Below, piece by piece: positions 56,301 to 64,000 of a DNA stretch of 64,000 nucleotides. The position numbers and the translations under genes were made by a program. How positions within the stretch are numbered: position 1 is the first letter of the stretch; each line of letters begins with the position of its first letter. Origin of the DNA: Giardia muris (lineage: Eukaryota > Fornicata > Diplomonadida > Hexamitidae). Location of the stretch: positions 496,001 through 560,000 of the forward strand of contig CM016925.1 of the NCBI GenBank assembly GCA_006247105.1, written 5' to 3'. Under the pieces are notes generated by a model. It saw nothing but the letters and a program-made list of their open reading frames with translations. It did not search any database and was not told the DNA's origin.

Positions 56301-56601
56301 TTTGAGCAACAAGCAAAGAGACACCCCATACCACCGACCCCTTATACGATGTATAGACGAAGTAGTGAGGGCTCCCCGTGGGTGGCAACGGCTCGCTTGA
56401 AACCGGAACCCCAACGGGGAATGCAAATTGCGAGACATATTGTGGGACACTCCGCTTGATTCCGAACCCCGAGGCTTGTGCCAGGAGCTCGGGGGCGACG
56501 CGGAACCCCTTCTCAAGCGGGAGCCCGTACAGCACCTGCCTCAATTGCCGATTCGGGCCCGCAATGGTGGCATGGATCAGCAGAGGCTTAACTAAATCCA
56601 T
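53356..56601 (-). CDS. DENN-domain protein (Rab GEF type) with C-terminal PH-like region
   Basis: 1081 aa. Residues about 60-150 fit uDENN (FPVGVPVSSEPLP, YFVYTSYKGSVVWGV). Residues about 235-330 fit the cDENN core (FSLVAPEVIVKTVEALLQSR, PVIFIGDSLRDI, PILPVLPAQQLYLL, PFPVLAGV). dDENN-like sequence follows. Residues about 960-1060 are PH-like (LHMGTVPSVLIFW ... KNFIICIAAPNSHLVISFQT). DENN proteins are usually Rab guanine-nucleotide exchange factors in membrane traffic. A Gln/Thr/Pro-rich insert lies near 205-222. Start: ATG 9 bp after the katanin stop on the same strand. Confidence 0.83.
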   Translation of the reverse strand: MDLVKPLLIHATIAGPNRQLRQVLYGLPLEKGFRVAPELLAQASGFGIKRSVPQYVSQFAFPVGVPVSSEPLPPTGSPHYFVYTSYKGSVVWGVSLLVAQTLTAENAQWLCSDMLKVTLKLPVYTWYGVLLLMGEPRFEDAERVLAQAESLFAAGRTHLEICQEIVRYGNGRRGRTASLLLGGQMFLSHPYPSDVISPAQSSSPQASQTPQTPQVSSTDYTNPMDTTIFPTTFNLVTIFSLVAPEVIVKTVEALLQSRPVIFIGDSLRDISLCVLEMWSLLAPFAYPYPILPVLPAQQLYLLHAPFPVLAGVYRDVLFESVLSPVLHIVDLATGLIVQPSVALREQLFLKEVRFAVPTRILDKVQFNFQVYDYETRRRNENGRSITRFIYGLDSAIGIVPTTPDFTIYDPMTDTPNGTLHHSSFGKYVTHYVPRFFSCSRLLWLAALNLRLRIAIGLPADSTPHSLVATVKPVLSFDLPTTSDDKSILRRKQQRERNPGNSVFQPAPEVSENIFNLPPLPKQIKGALYQLIIQAAGVYRHPIMLKQEDLHKIQKEVSEWGATLDLCYRPNPVAVGLFQCHSAGMDCMEIDKKLEEHPECNLLLMPESTRERTSQIVQELLGQDIPCHSVKGICPNRIRAGFFVTLLSLVQDVNYCIRAVPYDQLTNEESVRQVNRKGIYLSQQLGIRSATRRSPHAQDHVCIMNLNYTQLEKFTPEFSKDPANTSFMKLTTDLLPPPDVDYSSHTYKLTGRYARLFDYDIFLASLPTSWQPFIRYFVDTPIFDSYLESRILDNLSIDELFLIPHKSPVSTTFGASESTTDSVITTSVDSRCHSQTYPLIISSLTDSQISSPSVSSVSRVSVSEALRTSRSTPYMIPVSRPNIIDVMIHQAIRYRAYMLQSRTDQSFTFEAYKHTSKWDTWPLRRFVVQLHMGTVPSVLIFWSRPEQLPVGPSDATITRKGVKKLEVTGICRVFKPILEKHREAPKNFIICIAAPNSHLVISFQTADDMQRLLSLLLTLKALNPFHRLSHLHDCVRPIFRGRIDRLRLIRRITKELGMKSQESRSSTESVMMSLYLSAFRRN

Positions 56602-56610
56602 TAGTTAGTT

Positions 56611-58461
56611 TTACCCTTCTAATCGCTCGTTATACCCGCCATCGCGCAGCTGGAGCGCCGTACTCCGCGCAGTGGACTTCGTGGCCGATGATGTGCTCTG
56701 CATCTCCGCACTTTCGCATCGAGTGGCGATCTCGCAAAGCCCATCGTAAAAGCGGCGACAATTGAGATAACGATCCTCAAGGGCGAAGTCCTTCCCACCG
56801 GATATCCGGTACGCCCGGATCGTGTCGAAAACGGCGGACTTGAACGTCTTCCCGAAGCCTACCGCTAACTTCATCGCATCAGTAGCTAAAGCCGATGCAC
56901 GAATGGAGACCTCCCGCGGGGTGGCAACCTTCTCGATCGCGCGCGCAAGTAACGGGAGGACGACGGTCAAGTCGCCCACCGCAACCCCTTGACGCAAATC
57001 GACCTTCTTAAGGACATCGCATACCAACCTAACATCCCCTTCATGAGCAAGGGTCTCAAAGGCCGACCGGAAGTTCCCCAGCTGCCATTGCTCGGTAAAG
57101 AAGGAGAGCAGCTCGGACTTCATCGTGACGGCATCTAACACCTCGGCATGCCCTAGCATCGCCGCTTGCATCTCAGGGGTGAAGCCCATGGAGGAATCGA
57201 TCTTCGCCGGATCAAACATGCTGGTAACTCCTCCATGGGGTTGCATGTCACGAGACTTGGAACGATCATCTGGAGGTGGTCTTGATGCACGTGCATCCTC
57301 CCTTTTCAACCCGGACTTGGGTGTGGATGATCTTGGCTTTTCGAGCTTCTCAAACTTCTCAAGTTTCTCCACTTCCTTCTCCTGCTTCGGTCCAACGTTT
57401 GCTTGACCTTGATCATAAATGGACTTGAATGGTTCAATAAACTTCAGCTTGATAACCCAAATATTGAGGACCGAGCGGTCACCAGGGTAGATGCAGAGAT
57501 TCACGACCTGTGGGGCGGTCCCACCAGGACGGATGGCAGACGTGGCATGACCATCAAGAGTGACGGCCACTGTGTTCAATACTGGCTGCTCGGGTATATC
57601 ATAATCTAAGATGGCCATTCCGCGGCTATGAATGGCAAGACATTTGGTCCCCTCCTCCATGAATAGAAGGTCATTGTAGCCACCAGTACGCTTTGGAGTT
57701 TGGGTGATTTGATTGAACTGACCAAGATCCCAGAACGAGACACGGACTCCATCACAAACTCCGATAACACGCTCGACGGGATGAACCACGATCTGACGAA
57801 CCGTCCCTGTCGTGGTTTGGAGCAGTTGAGAGTCCCCGGTGCTCCTTTCCAAGTCATCTGAGCGATCCTGCTGTTGCTCGGCTAGCTCTCGTATGACTTT
57901 CTTGGTCGTAGTATTCCAAATGATGATCCTCCCCGTAACGCCTCCAACGATCAGCCACGTCCCATTGGGAATGAAGGCGAGGGCCGTGATTGCTGGGTTG
58001 CTGACTGTGCTGTTAACGGGCTTATCTGCCTGGCGAATGAGGATCGGGTTCGAGGTCCCGAACTCCTGGAACTTGCTACCCTTCTCGAGATCGAGTATGT
58101 AGACCTGCCCATCGAGGCTTCCGGACGCGAGGAAGAGCCCCGAGGGCGTGAAGGCAAAAGCTGTGACGCAAGTGCGATGGACTGCAAGCTTCAGGATTTG
58201 CTTGTCCTCCTTTATGTCATAGACGTGAACCGCCCCTCCAAGCGTCCCGATCGCGAGGAGCGACTCATTCGGCGAGAAGAGGAGGCTAGCTATCCCCCTG
58301 GTAAACTCCTGGAAGGTGATAACTAGCCGCTTGTCAGCCAGGCGGTACACGAGTAGGTTGTGAGTGTCGAGCGCGATGGCCAGGTACGTCCCCGTCGGGC
58401 TGACGGCCGTCGCAGTGATCTTTCCCGCGCAGGGTATGTCACAATAGAGGAAAGACCACAT
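56611..58461 (-). CDS. KATNB1: Katanin p80 (regulatory) subunit
   Basis: 616 aa. A WD40 propeller spans residues 1-330 (LASGSLDGQVYILDL and others). A charged linker with EKLEKFEKLEK repeats lies near 355-370. A C-terminal con80-like domain at about 440-600 (ELLSFFTEQWQLGNFRSAFETL, VLPLLARAIEKVA, EDRYLNCRRFYDGL) matches the p80 C-terminal region that binds the p60 AAA subunit. Katanin severs microtubules and acts at flagella and spindles. The con80 match is by pattern, so another WD40/con80 protein remains possible. Start: ATG 17 bp from the divergent WD40 gene. Confidence 0.8.
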   Translation of the reverse strand: MWSFLYCDIPCAGKITATAVSPTGTYLAIALDTHNLLVYRLADKRLVITFQEFTRGIASLLFSPNESLLAIGTLGGAVHVYDIKEDKQILKLAVHRTCVTAFAFTPSGLFLASGSLDGQVYILDLEKGSKFQEFGTSNPILIRQADKPVNSTVSNPAITALAFIPNGTWLIVGGVTGRIIIWNTTTKKVIRELAEQQQDRSDDLERSTGDSQLLQTTTGTVRQIVVHPVERVIGVCDGVRVSFWDLGQFNQITQTPKRTGGYNDLLFMEEGTKCLAIHSRGMAILDYDIPEQPVLNTVAVTLDGHATSAIRPGGTAPQVVNLCIYPGDRSVLNIWVIKLKFIEPFKSIYDQGQANVGPKQEKEVEKLEKFEKLEKPRSSTPKSGLKREDARASRPPPDDRSKSRDMQPHGGVTSMFDPAKIDSSMGFTPEMQAAMLGHAEVLDAVTMKSELLSFFTEQWQLGNFRSAFETLAHEGDVRLVCDVLKKVDLRQGVAVGDLTVVLPLLARAIEKVATPREVSIRASALATDAMKLAVGFGKTFKSAVFDTIRAYRISGGKDFALEDRYLNCRRFYDGLCEIATRCESAEMQSTSSATKSTARSTALQLRDGGYNERLEG

Positions 58462-58478
58462 AACGCCTGCTTTTTTAA
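58462..58478. promoter_or_regulatory. 17-bp divergent promoter gap
   Basis: AACGCCTGCTTTTTTAA lies between the katanin p80 start (minus) and the WD40 protein start (plus). The T6A2 tract touches the plus-strand ATG and reads as A6 on the minus side. Confidence 0.5.
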
Positions 58479-59681
58479 ATGAGCAGTGTTCGGACGCTCC
58501 GCTCCCAGGTCGCCGCCCTAGCGTTCTACAGCCGCCCGGTGCGCGGGTTGGTCATCGAGGACGGCGCCCTGATCACCATCGACGAGCGGGCACTCATCAT
58601 CCTTCGGAGGCCGTATAACAATGAAGGCCCCTATATACAGGTCTTCACGTACACGCAGTTCTCTTCGTCCGCCACCTGCATCGAGCGCTGCGCGACCAAC
58701 CAGGAGCTCTACGTCGGGACGGCCGGTGGAACCCTCCATGTCTTTTCAACAGAACATGGCCTCGATAACCCAGTGCATGTAAGGCAACTGGTCATCTGCT
58801 CGTCCCCCCTGCTCTCTCTCCAGTGGCTTGGGATCGCTAGGGTCATGTTCATCGCCACGGGTAGCTCAAACATCGCTATCTACGTCCCTCTTCTTAAGAA
58901 GATCTTCCTCCGTCGAGTCACCAAGGGGCCGATCTTCTGCGCATTCGTTGACGAGATGTCCGAAACCCTTTACGTCTCCGATAAGAAGGACTACGTGCGC
59001 GTATATAAACTCCTTCTGGAGAACGACGAACTTAATCAGCGGCATGCGGTCATCCGCGGGTCCAGCGACTACGCAGCTGGTAGGATAACGTATAGAGACA
59101 TGTGGACTGCGCTTGAGTCGCGTGGCTCCACACGGCAGTCGAGTAGGGAGGCGGCAGCAGTCGCACCCGCTGCTGAGGCTCGTATCGACCCACCGGTCAA
59201 AGAGGAATATGATGCCTTATATGAGCCTCGTCCGCTTACAATCCTTGGTACCGACTCCAAGGGGAAGCTTTCTCAATCCGCACACACTCGAGCCATCCGG
59301 ACCTTTCTAGTCGATTCCACTGACGGTCTGCTCTTTACGGCCGGGCTGGACCGTATTGTGGCCGTCTGGGGTACGGAAGACATGCTCACTTCCGGGACCT
59401 CATATATCATTGATAGCATCAATATCAATCATACACGCCCGACGGCGCTTGCCTTCTCGTCGAATCGCCTCATTCTATTCACGGCAGATGAGGTGGGGAT
59501 GATTAGCGCCGTCGACGTGAATAGCATGCTTGTTGTCAACGCATGGGTTGCACATCATGGGCCCATTAACGGACTCTATCTCGACGACACGCGGGGACTT
59601 CTCTACTCGTACGGTAAAGACTGTCTACTAAAGATATGGCGCGTATGGATCGCAGAGGATGAGTGCCGGGGTAGTGCTTGA
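58479..59681 (+). CDS. WD40 beta-propeller protein
   Basis: 400 aa composed of WD40-like blades throughout (ELYVGTAGGTLHVFS, TLYVSDKKDYVRVYKL, GLLFTAGLDRIVAVWG, GLLYSYGKDCLLKIWRV). A polar Ala/Ser-rich insert at about 210-250 interrupts the propeller. No further domain and no specific ortholog recognised. Divergent with katanin p80 across 17 bp; convergent with the next propeller gene, 17 bp between stops. Confidence 0.8.
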   Translation: MSSVRTLRSQVAALAFYSRPVRGLVIEDGALITIDERALIILRRPYNNEGPYIQVFTYTQFSSSATCIERCATNQELYVGTAGGTLHVFSTEHGLDNPVHVRQLVICSSPLLSLQWLGIARVMFIATGSSNIAIYVPLLKKIFLRRVTKGPIFCAFVDEMSETLYVSDKKDYVRVYKLLLENDELNQRHAVIRGSSDYAAGRITYRDMWTALESRGSTRQSSREAAAVAPAAEARIDPPVKEEYDALYEPRPLTILGTDSKGKLSQSAHTRAIRTFLVDSTDGLLFTAGLDRIVAVWGTEDMLTSGTSYIIDSININHTRPTALAFSSNRLILFTADEVGMISAVDVNSMLVVNAWVAHHGPINGLYLDDTRGLLYSYGKDCLLKIWRVWIAEDECRGSA

Positions 59682-59698
59682 GTAAGATGAGCATATTA

Positions 59699-61936
59699 TC
59701 ATAAGGGCAATTGATAGATAACTCCAGAGTCATCTCCGGCGACGAGGATGCGTGTGTGACCTTCTATAATGTGCAAGGCCGTCACAGGGGCGATTGTACC
59801 GAAGACTAAGCCTCCTGAGTCTGTATAGATTCCGTTTTCTGAGCCGATATAGACAGTTTCTGTAAGATGGTCATAGAGTAATGACCATATAGTTTCGGAA
59901 TGCTTCCGAGTCCAATCCTCTCTCAGTCGCATCTCCTCCTCCACAAAGTGGAACCTAGTGAATGAGGTGCTTCCGTAACCAGAAGCTATGACCACGTCAC
60001 TAGACCCGGTGAGTTGTGGGCGTCGGGACTCTGATGGAAAGTCGAAAAGAGTGTTGGGTGGGCATTCGAGAGTGAAAGTAGCATGAAACGTGGGCTCAAC
60101 GGGTGTTCGTGTTACGACAGCTATACGTGGGATTGAGAAAAAGTTAAGGGAACCAAGCTCTGTAAGGCAAAGGAAGGGGATGACTTTAGCGTCAACATTA
60201 TCAAGAATGAGAGTTGAAACATAACTTTGTCCTTTCCATGGTTTGAGAAGGAATATTGACTGTAAAAGAAACTCACGACCCGAAACTTGCTCGGATTCCG
60301 GCTTATAAATGATCCAGCCGTTAACTGTAGCTTCCGTCACACGTCCAGCTTGCGAACAGGTGAGTAATATGCTTCCATTAGATGCCATATCAAGACAATT
60401 ATTCCCTGGAAAGGAACAACCTTCATGTACCTCCGGGAAACGTACTGATCCTGTCATCAATCGAGTATCAGAAGAGTTATCAGTGATATGGGTGATACTA
60501 TTTCTGAGGTCAGTAACCGTCTTTGGAGGTGGGGGTCGATAATCCATCGTCTTTGCTTCTGTTACACTCCAAACAGGCCCAACGGTAAGTGTTAATGGGG
60601 CAGAAACCCCACCAAGAGGAATCACATAGGAAGCAATTGATGAATATCCATCATAACCTTCCTTTTGCTCTATAGGATTTCGACAAGACGATAGCCACCA
60701 TGGAAGTGCAAAGATTCGAAGAGTACCTTCATCCCCAGCAAGGGCGAAAGTCTTATCGCTCAACAGGTGTATACAATAGATAGAACACCCATGTTCAACG
60801 GCAAAACATAAGGGAAGTCCATCGAGGCTTGCCATGACCTTTGCATCATCCATGGATGCCGTTAGAACAAGCGCATGATCATCTACGAAAGGAATACTAA
60901 CGATCGAACATATTGTACCATTATGTCCCTCAGGAAGCTTATAGCGGCTCCATATACCCTCCTGACGTCTATATGCTATTAGGGCTCCATCCCCCGTGAT
61001 AGCAATGATACAGTCATTAAGTGTGACGGCAGAGATATATCCTCGGCCATGTTCCGATTTATCTGCACCAAGGGTATGAGTCCTATCGACGACCACATAT
61101 CCTCCAAGAGGGTTAAAGGAATAGATGAAGATCTTACGATCAGAACCTGTAGTGATCAGCTCCGTTGAGGTCAAGAAACACGAGGAGAACATTTGGCCCT
61201 TATGGGGATGTAACGTTGACAGTGAATAGACCTGTTCTTCTTCTAGGCGAACGGCCACGAGTTGTGGCCGGGCATATAGAAAGGTGATCAACAACAATAC
61301 ATCGCCGAATCCTTTTAGAGACTCGTTAGTGACCAATCCACTAATATGAGTGATGGCACATTGTGCTTCACTACTTAGAAGGGCGTTCAGTCCGGCCACG
61401 GGGAGTTCTATGAGTGACCCTTTCCATAGATAAAGGTGGAGCATCCCACTAATACTTCCAAAGGCGATTAGGATGCTGTCCAATAACCCAAGGGCAAAAG
61501 TACTTTCAGCAGATGATGGCCAGGTTTGAGTATCAACTGGGCCAACGTCATGGACATGGAATGTATTTAGTTCCAATACTAAGATGTAACAACGCCTAAC
61601 CGTACTTACGGCCAGCACAATGCTTTCTTGATAGACATGGCAGGCCAACGATATGATACTATGTGATGATATTCTATGGCTCCATACTGGAGCTAGGGTT
61701 GGTCCTACGCCTTCACACCTACAAACTCCGATCGTTCCAGTCTCAGTGCCATATATCACATAACCATCCCCATGAGCTATAGCAGTTAGAGTGTCTTCGC
61801 TGACTCGTACAAATGACGTCTCAAAAGGTGGCTCCAGAGCCGTCCAGACAATGGATCCGCACCTAGTATAGAAGATATCGTTACCTATCGCAATAAGGTT
61901 GCCTCTAATCGGCCGGGGAGCCGTAATACTACGCAT
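59699..61936 (-). CDS. Large beta-propeller protein, weakly ELP2-like
   Basis: 745 aa, beta-rich with many degenerate WD-type blades (ELITTGSDRKIFIYSF, CIIAITGDGALIAYRR, TFALAGDEGTLRIFAL), probably two propellers. The middle portion (a V-x-HG...C block, then LRIFALPWW, and RPPPPKTVTDLRNSI) loosely follows the Elongator subunit ELP2 pattern; WDR6-like is another option. Neither is secure. Start: ATG after TGAAAATAAATG. Tandem with the downstream end of the coiled-coil gene at 61957 (20 bp). Confidence 0.72.
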   Translation of the reverse strand: MRSITAPRPIRGNLIAIGNDIFYTRCGSIVWTALEPPFETSFVRVSEDTLTAIAHGDGYVIYGTETGTIGVCRCEGVGPTLAPVWSHRISSHSIISLACHVYQESIVLAVSTVRRCYILVLELNTFHVHDVGPVDTQTWPSSAESTFALGLLDSILIAFGSISGMLHLYLWKGSLIELPVAGLNALLSSEAQCAITHISGLVTNESLKGFGDVLLLITFLYARPQLVAVRLEEEQVYSLSTLHPHKGQMFSSCFLTSTELITTGSDRKIFIYSFNPLGGYVVVDRTHTLGADKSEHGRGYISAVTLNDCIIAITGDGALIAYRRQEGIWSRYKLPEGHNGTICSIVSIPFVDDHALVLTASMDDAKVMASLDGLPLCFAVEHGCSIYCIHLLSDKTFALAGDEGTLRIFALPWWLSSCRNPIEQKEGYDGYSSIASYVIPLGGVSAPLTLTVGPVWSVTEAKTMDYRPPPPKTVTDLRNSITHITDNSSDTRLMTGSVRFPEVHEGCSFPGNNCLDMASNGSILLTCSQAGRVTEATVNGWIIYKPESEQVSGREFLLQSIFLLKPWKGQSYVSTLILDNVDAKVIPFLCLTELGSLNFFSIPRIAVVTRTPVEPTFHATFTLECPPNTLFDFPSESRRPQLTGSSDVVIASGYGSTSFTRFHFVEEEMRLREDWTRKHSETIWSLLYDHLTETVYIGSENGIYTDSGGLVFGTIAPVTALHIIEGHTRILVAGDDSGVIYQLPL

Positions 61937-61956
61937 TTATTTTCAGTCAATTGAAG

Positions 61957-62691
61957 TTATGGACCACTAGGCGGTGAGGCGATCCCTGGCCCGGCCTCAG
62001 CCGCTCGCTTAAGAGTCCGGAGCTTAATCGTTAGAATGCTGATCCAACGGTTCTGTTTGTCGATGTCGAGCATCAAGCGGGCACGCTCACGGTTCAGCTT
62101 CGCCAATTGCTTCTTAAAGCCTTGTTCCTCCTCATGTAACTCCGTTTCGTTTCGTGCACGGGAATCGACGTTCTGCGCGATCGAGGCCTGGATTTCCTCG
62201 TGTTCTCGACGCAAGGCCGCCGTCATCTCTTCCAGCTCACTGATAGTCGCGTCCGGTCTTTGACAAAGAAAGGTTTCTACCTCTCCAAGAGAGACCGGAA
62301 ACTGTTCATTATTCGCCTGCACCGTCTCGCTCGCTTCCGAACGGACGCGCTTGGCCTCGCTCTCTCGCTTCTGGGTGGTCAGCTTGACCGATTTCAAGCG
62401 GTCTGTGACTGTCTTTTCCTCGGCAGTTAGGTCAGCAAGCTCCTTCCGAAGAGCCTCGAGCTTCTTCCCAGTCCCCGCACCCTCGGCCTGCTCGGCCTTA
62501 TTGAGGGCGTGAATTTGCCTACAAAGGACCTTGTCCATGCATTCGGACTCGCGAACGAGCTCCTGGATCTCGCGACATAGGAGGACGAGCTGGTCCTTCA
62601 CGTGCTTCGGCTCGGTCAGCTCCTTGACGTGCCGCTCCATCGCCTCGTAGTCTGCATGCCACATGTTAGGCTTGAGCCCCGCGGCAGACAT
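61957..62691 (-). CDS. Hypothetical coiled-coil protein
   Basis: 244 aa, nearly all charged helix with heptads (about 20-110 and 145-225) and a short Pro/Gly C-terminal tail. No family recognised; intraflagellar-transport or centriolar coiled coils are possible but unproved. The frame begins one codon earlier with GTG; the ATG at 62691 is chosen. It faces the Rrp5 gene across 26 bp. Confidence 0.72.
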   Translation of the reverse strand: MSAAGLKPNMWHADYEAMERHVKELTEPKHVKDQLVLLCREIQELVRESECMDKVLCRQIHALNKAEQAEGAGTGKKLEALRKELADLTAEEKTVTDRLKSVKLTTQKRESEAKRVRSEASETVQANNEQFPVSLGEVETFLCQRPDATISELEEMTAALRREHEEIQASIAQNVDSRARNETELHEEEQGFKKQLAKLNRERARLMLDIDKQNRWISILTIKLRTLKRAAEAGPGIASPPSGP

Positions 62692-62717
62692 CACCCAAAA
62701 AAATGCGAGGAAAATAA
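62692..62717. promoter_or_regulatory. 26-bp divergent region with mini-uORF upstream of Rrp5
   Basis: Contains ACCCAAAAAAA and then ATG CGA GGA AAA TAA (62703-62717), a 4-codon ORF in the same frame whose stop abuts the Rrp5 ATG. The A run precedes the first ATG rather than the coding ATG. Confidence 0.5.
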
Positions 62718-64000
62718 ATGCAGCAGAGCGTGATCCCTTACCTACCGACTCCGGAGCTCGACGCTCGGCAAATCCATTGCGGGGTCCGCGTCCTGGGCCT
62801 TGTGACCTCGGTCACCTCAAAGGGTCTCTCGCTTAGCCTTCCATTCGGCGTGACTGGCTTCATTCCGGTTAATGAGTTGGCAGATGGTACCGAGGTCCCC
62901 CCTACCATCTATCAGGTGGGAGACTACGTGCCTGCTATCGTGGTGGCCCAGGATGTGAGAGGCTCACCTATTCTCTCACTTCAACCCTCGCGATATAGAC
63001 AACGTGATATTGATAGGAATTCCTATGTGATTTGCCAGATAACCTCTGAGGAGGACCATGGCTGGCTCGCCACGCTTGGAGACGCGGCCGGGACCGTTGG
63101 CTTTTTGTCCACCTCGCGTGTCCCCTCCGACCTTCGTGCCCGTCTCAAGGTCGGCTATGTCGTGGGAGCCATCGTGGTTGATATTGGGAGTAGTAGCCGG
63201 ATTTATCAGCTATCACTCCTTCCACAGGACATCTCGACCACCATACCAAGTCGGACGTATGCGCAGCTACTTCCTGGCCAATTGGCTAAAGCAGAGGTCG
63301 CGTTACAAGGGTATGGGTATTGGGGTGTGTATCTAGCTGCGAAGAAGAGTAGAGCCCAGGATAGTAATACTCGACTCTTCGGATATATTATATCGGGGCA
63401 CTTACGTCGCAATTATGCCAGTGTTAACGACTCGTCAGTGCCATATGAGTATGGGACGCATGTCGGGTTTGAGGGACGTTTCCGTGTGGTCCTGGTGGAT
63501 ACGGACCCAAAGGTTGTGGAGATAACCTTCCCGCTAGTGTACCTATCTAACCTCGAGAACGTCCTAGATTCAGCTGCCAGTGATCGGAGATACGCGATCG
63601 GGCAGGTCATCCCTTCCGAAAAGCTTATCGTCGCTCAGCATGACAAGCGATCCATGTTTGCCGTCTCGAGGAATGAGGAACGCCCCGTGATGCTCTCCAT
63701 CCCTAGGATAAAGCTGCCTGGCGAGATCATGGACCTATCTGTCGGAAGCCCCATACCCGCCCCAGTCAAGGTTCTAGGCTATCATCCGTTCGAGGACTTA
63801 TACCTGGGTTCGGCTGACCAGAGCGATATCAACGGAACCGCCCTCGGGATCTTGGAGGTGGGCAAGATTTTAAGCAAAGCAACGAAGGTTCTTGTCACGA
63901 AGGTATACGATTACGGTGCGAACCTGGAAATCACCGACGCCAACGACTCGTACCGTGGGTTTATCCTTCAAACGCATTATGGGAACACTCTTAAGCATGA
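62718..64000 (+). CDS. RRP5: Rrp5 (PDCD11) S1-repeat rRNA-processing protein, 3' end outside window
   Basis: The first 427 residues of an open frame running off the window. Tandem S1-type OB folds are seen: GVRVLGLVTSVTSKGLSLSL with TGFIPVNELAD; an ITSEEDHGWLATLGDAAG block; DISTTIPSRTYAQLLPGQLA; SNLENVLDSA; TKVLVTKVYDYGANLEI near the window end. The order and wording fit the N-terminal half of Rrp5, a nucleolar factor needed for both 18S and 5.8S/25S pre-rRNA cleavage. The C-terminal TPR/HAT part is not in view. Start: ATG after AAAATAA; the frame closes upstream at that TAA. Confidence 0.88.
   Translation, partial: MQQSVIPYLPTPELDARQIHCGVRVLGLVTSVTSKGLSLSLPFGVTGFIPVNELADGTEVPPTIYQVGDYVPAIVVAQDVRGSPILSLQPSRYRQRDIDRNSYVICQITSEEDHGWLATLGDAAGTVGFLSTSRVPSDLRARLKVGYVVGAIVVDIGSSSRIYQLSLLPQDISTTIPSRTYAQLLPGQLAKAEVALQGYGYWGVYLAAKKSRAQDSNTRLFGYIISGHLRRNYASVNDSSVPYEYGTHVGFEGRFRVVLVDTDPKVVEITFPLVYLSNLENVLDSAASDRRYAIGQVIPSEKLIVAQHDKRSMFAVSRNEERPVMLSIPRIKLPGEIMDLSVGSPIPAPVKVLGYHPFEDLYLGSADQSDINGTALGILEVGKILSKATKVLVTKVYDYGANLEITDANDSYRGFILQTHYGNTLKH

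Noticed and set aside
57345..57400. CTTCTCAA-type direct repeats
   Set aside because: Encodes the EKLEKFEKLEK linker of katanin p80. Low-complexity coding, not a mobile repeat.
59676..59692. CATCTTACTCAAG on the minus strand resembling the Giardia ncRNA processing motif
   Set aside because: It differs from the published consensus at several places and falls on the stop of a coding gene.

Overview
The window reads as a piece of a diplomonad (Giardia-type) nuclear genome, most like Giardia muris or a close relative. About 40 protein genes and one tRNA fill almost all of the 64 kb. All three standard stop codons end genes, which argues against Spironucleus-type recoding of TAR as Gln. Ankyrin-repeat proteins and an ankyrin-kinase fusion are present. 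Many start codons sit in or next to a run of A. Several stop codons lie inside AGTRAA, the Giardia poly(A) signal. No bacterial operon signals, transposons, viral genes, CRISPR arrays or variant surface protein genes were seen. The species name is an inference; the eukaryotic, highly compact nature is seen directly.

Layout. 1-9 kb: 3' part of a phosphohexomutase, an MFS transporter, a propeller/pseudokinase protein, a TOG-like coiled-coil protein and an orphan. 9-11 kb: zinc-finger protein, low-molecular-weight tyrosine phosphatase, ribosomal protein eL29. 11-23 kb: a cytoskeletal stretch with SAS-6, two disordered orphans, an ankyrin protein, a DUF4485-like protein, an RPGRIP1-like coiled-coil/C2 protein and a long coiled-coil protein. 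23-34 kb: importin-beta-like karyopherin, ankyrin protein, SRP receptor beta, PP2A scaffold A, CFAP91, DRG1 and tRNA-Cys. 34-48 kb: disordered orphan, degenerate Rab, SAM/cold-shock-like protein, UVR-like coiled coil, ankyrin-kinase, TTC25/ODAD4, coiled coil and CCT epsilon. 48-64 kb: uS13, coiled coil, LRR protein, an acylated orphan (MGCGSSK), a DENN Rab-GEF, katanin p80, two propeller proteins, a coiled coil and the start of Rrp5.

Themes. Flagellar and microtubule functions recur: SAS-6 (cartwheel), RPGRIP1-like (transition zone), DUF4485/CEP112-like, CFAP91 (radial-spoke region), TTC25 (outer-arm docking), katanin p80 and a TOG-like protein. The others are core housekeeping: ribosome, chaperonin, rRNA processing, ER targeting, nuclear transport and PP2A.

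Spacing is extreme. Three divergent pairs have start codons only 6, 8 and 10 bp apart, tandem genes overlap as ATGA or abut with 0-11 bp, and one convergent pair overlaps by 15 bp. Promoters must therefore be tiny or lie inside neighbouring coding sequence. The one gap above 300 bp (17507-17964) holds nothing I can recognise. Start codons were chosen as in-frame ATGs, preferring those preceded by an A run, so several proteins begin downstream of the longest open frame.
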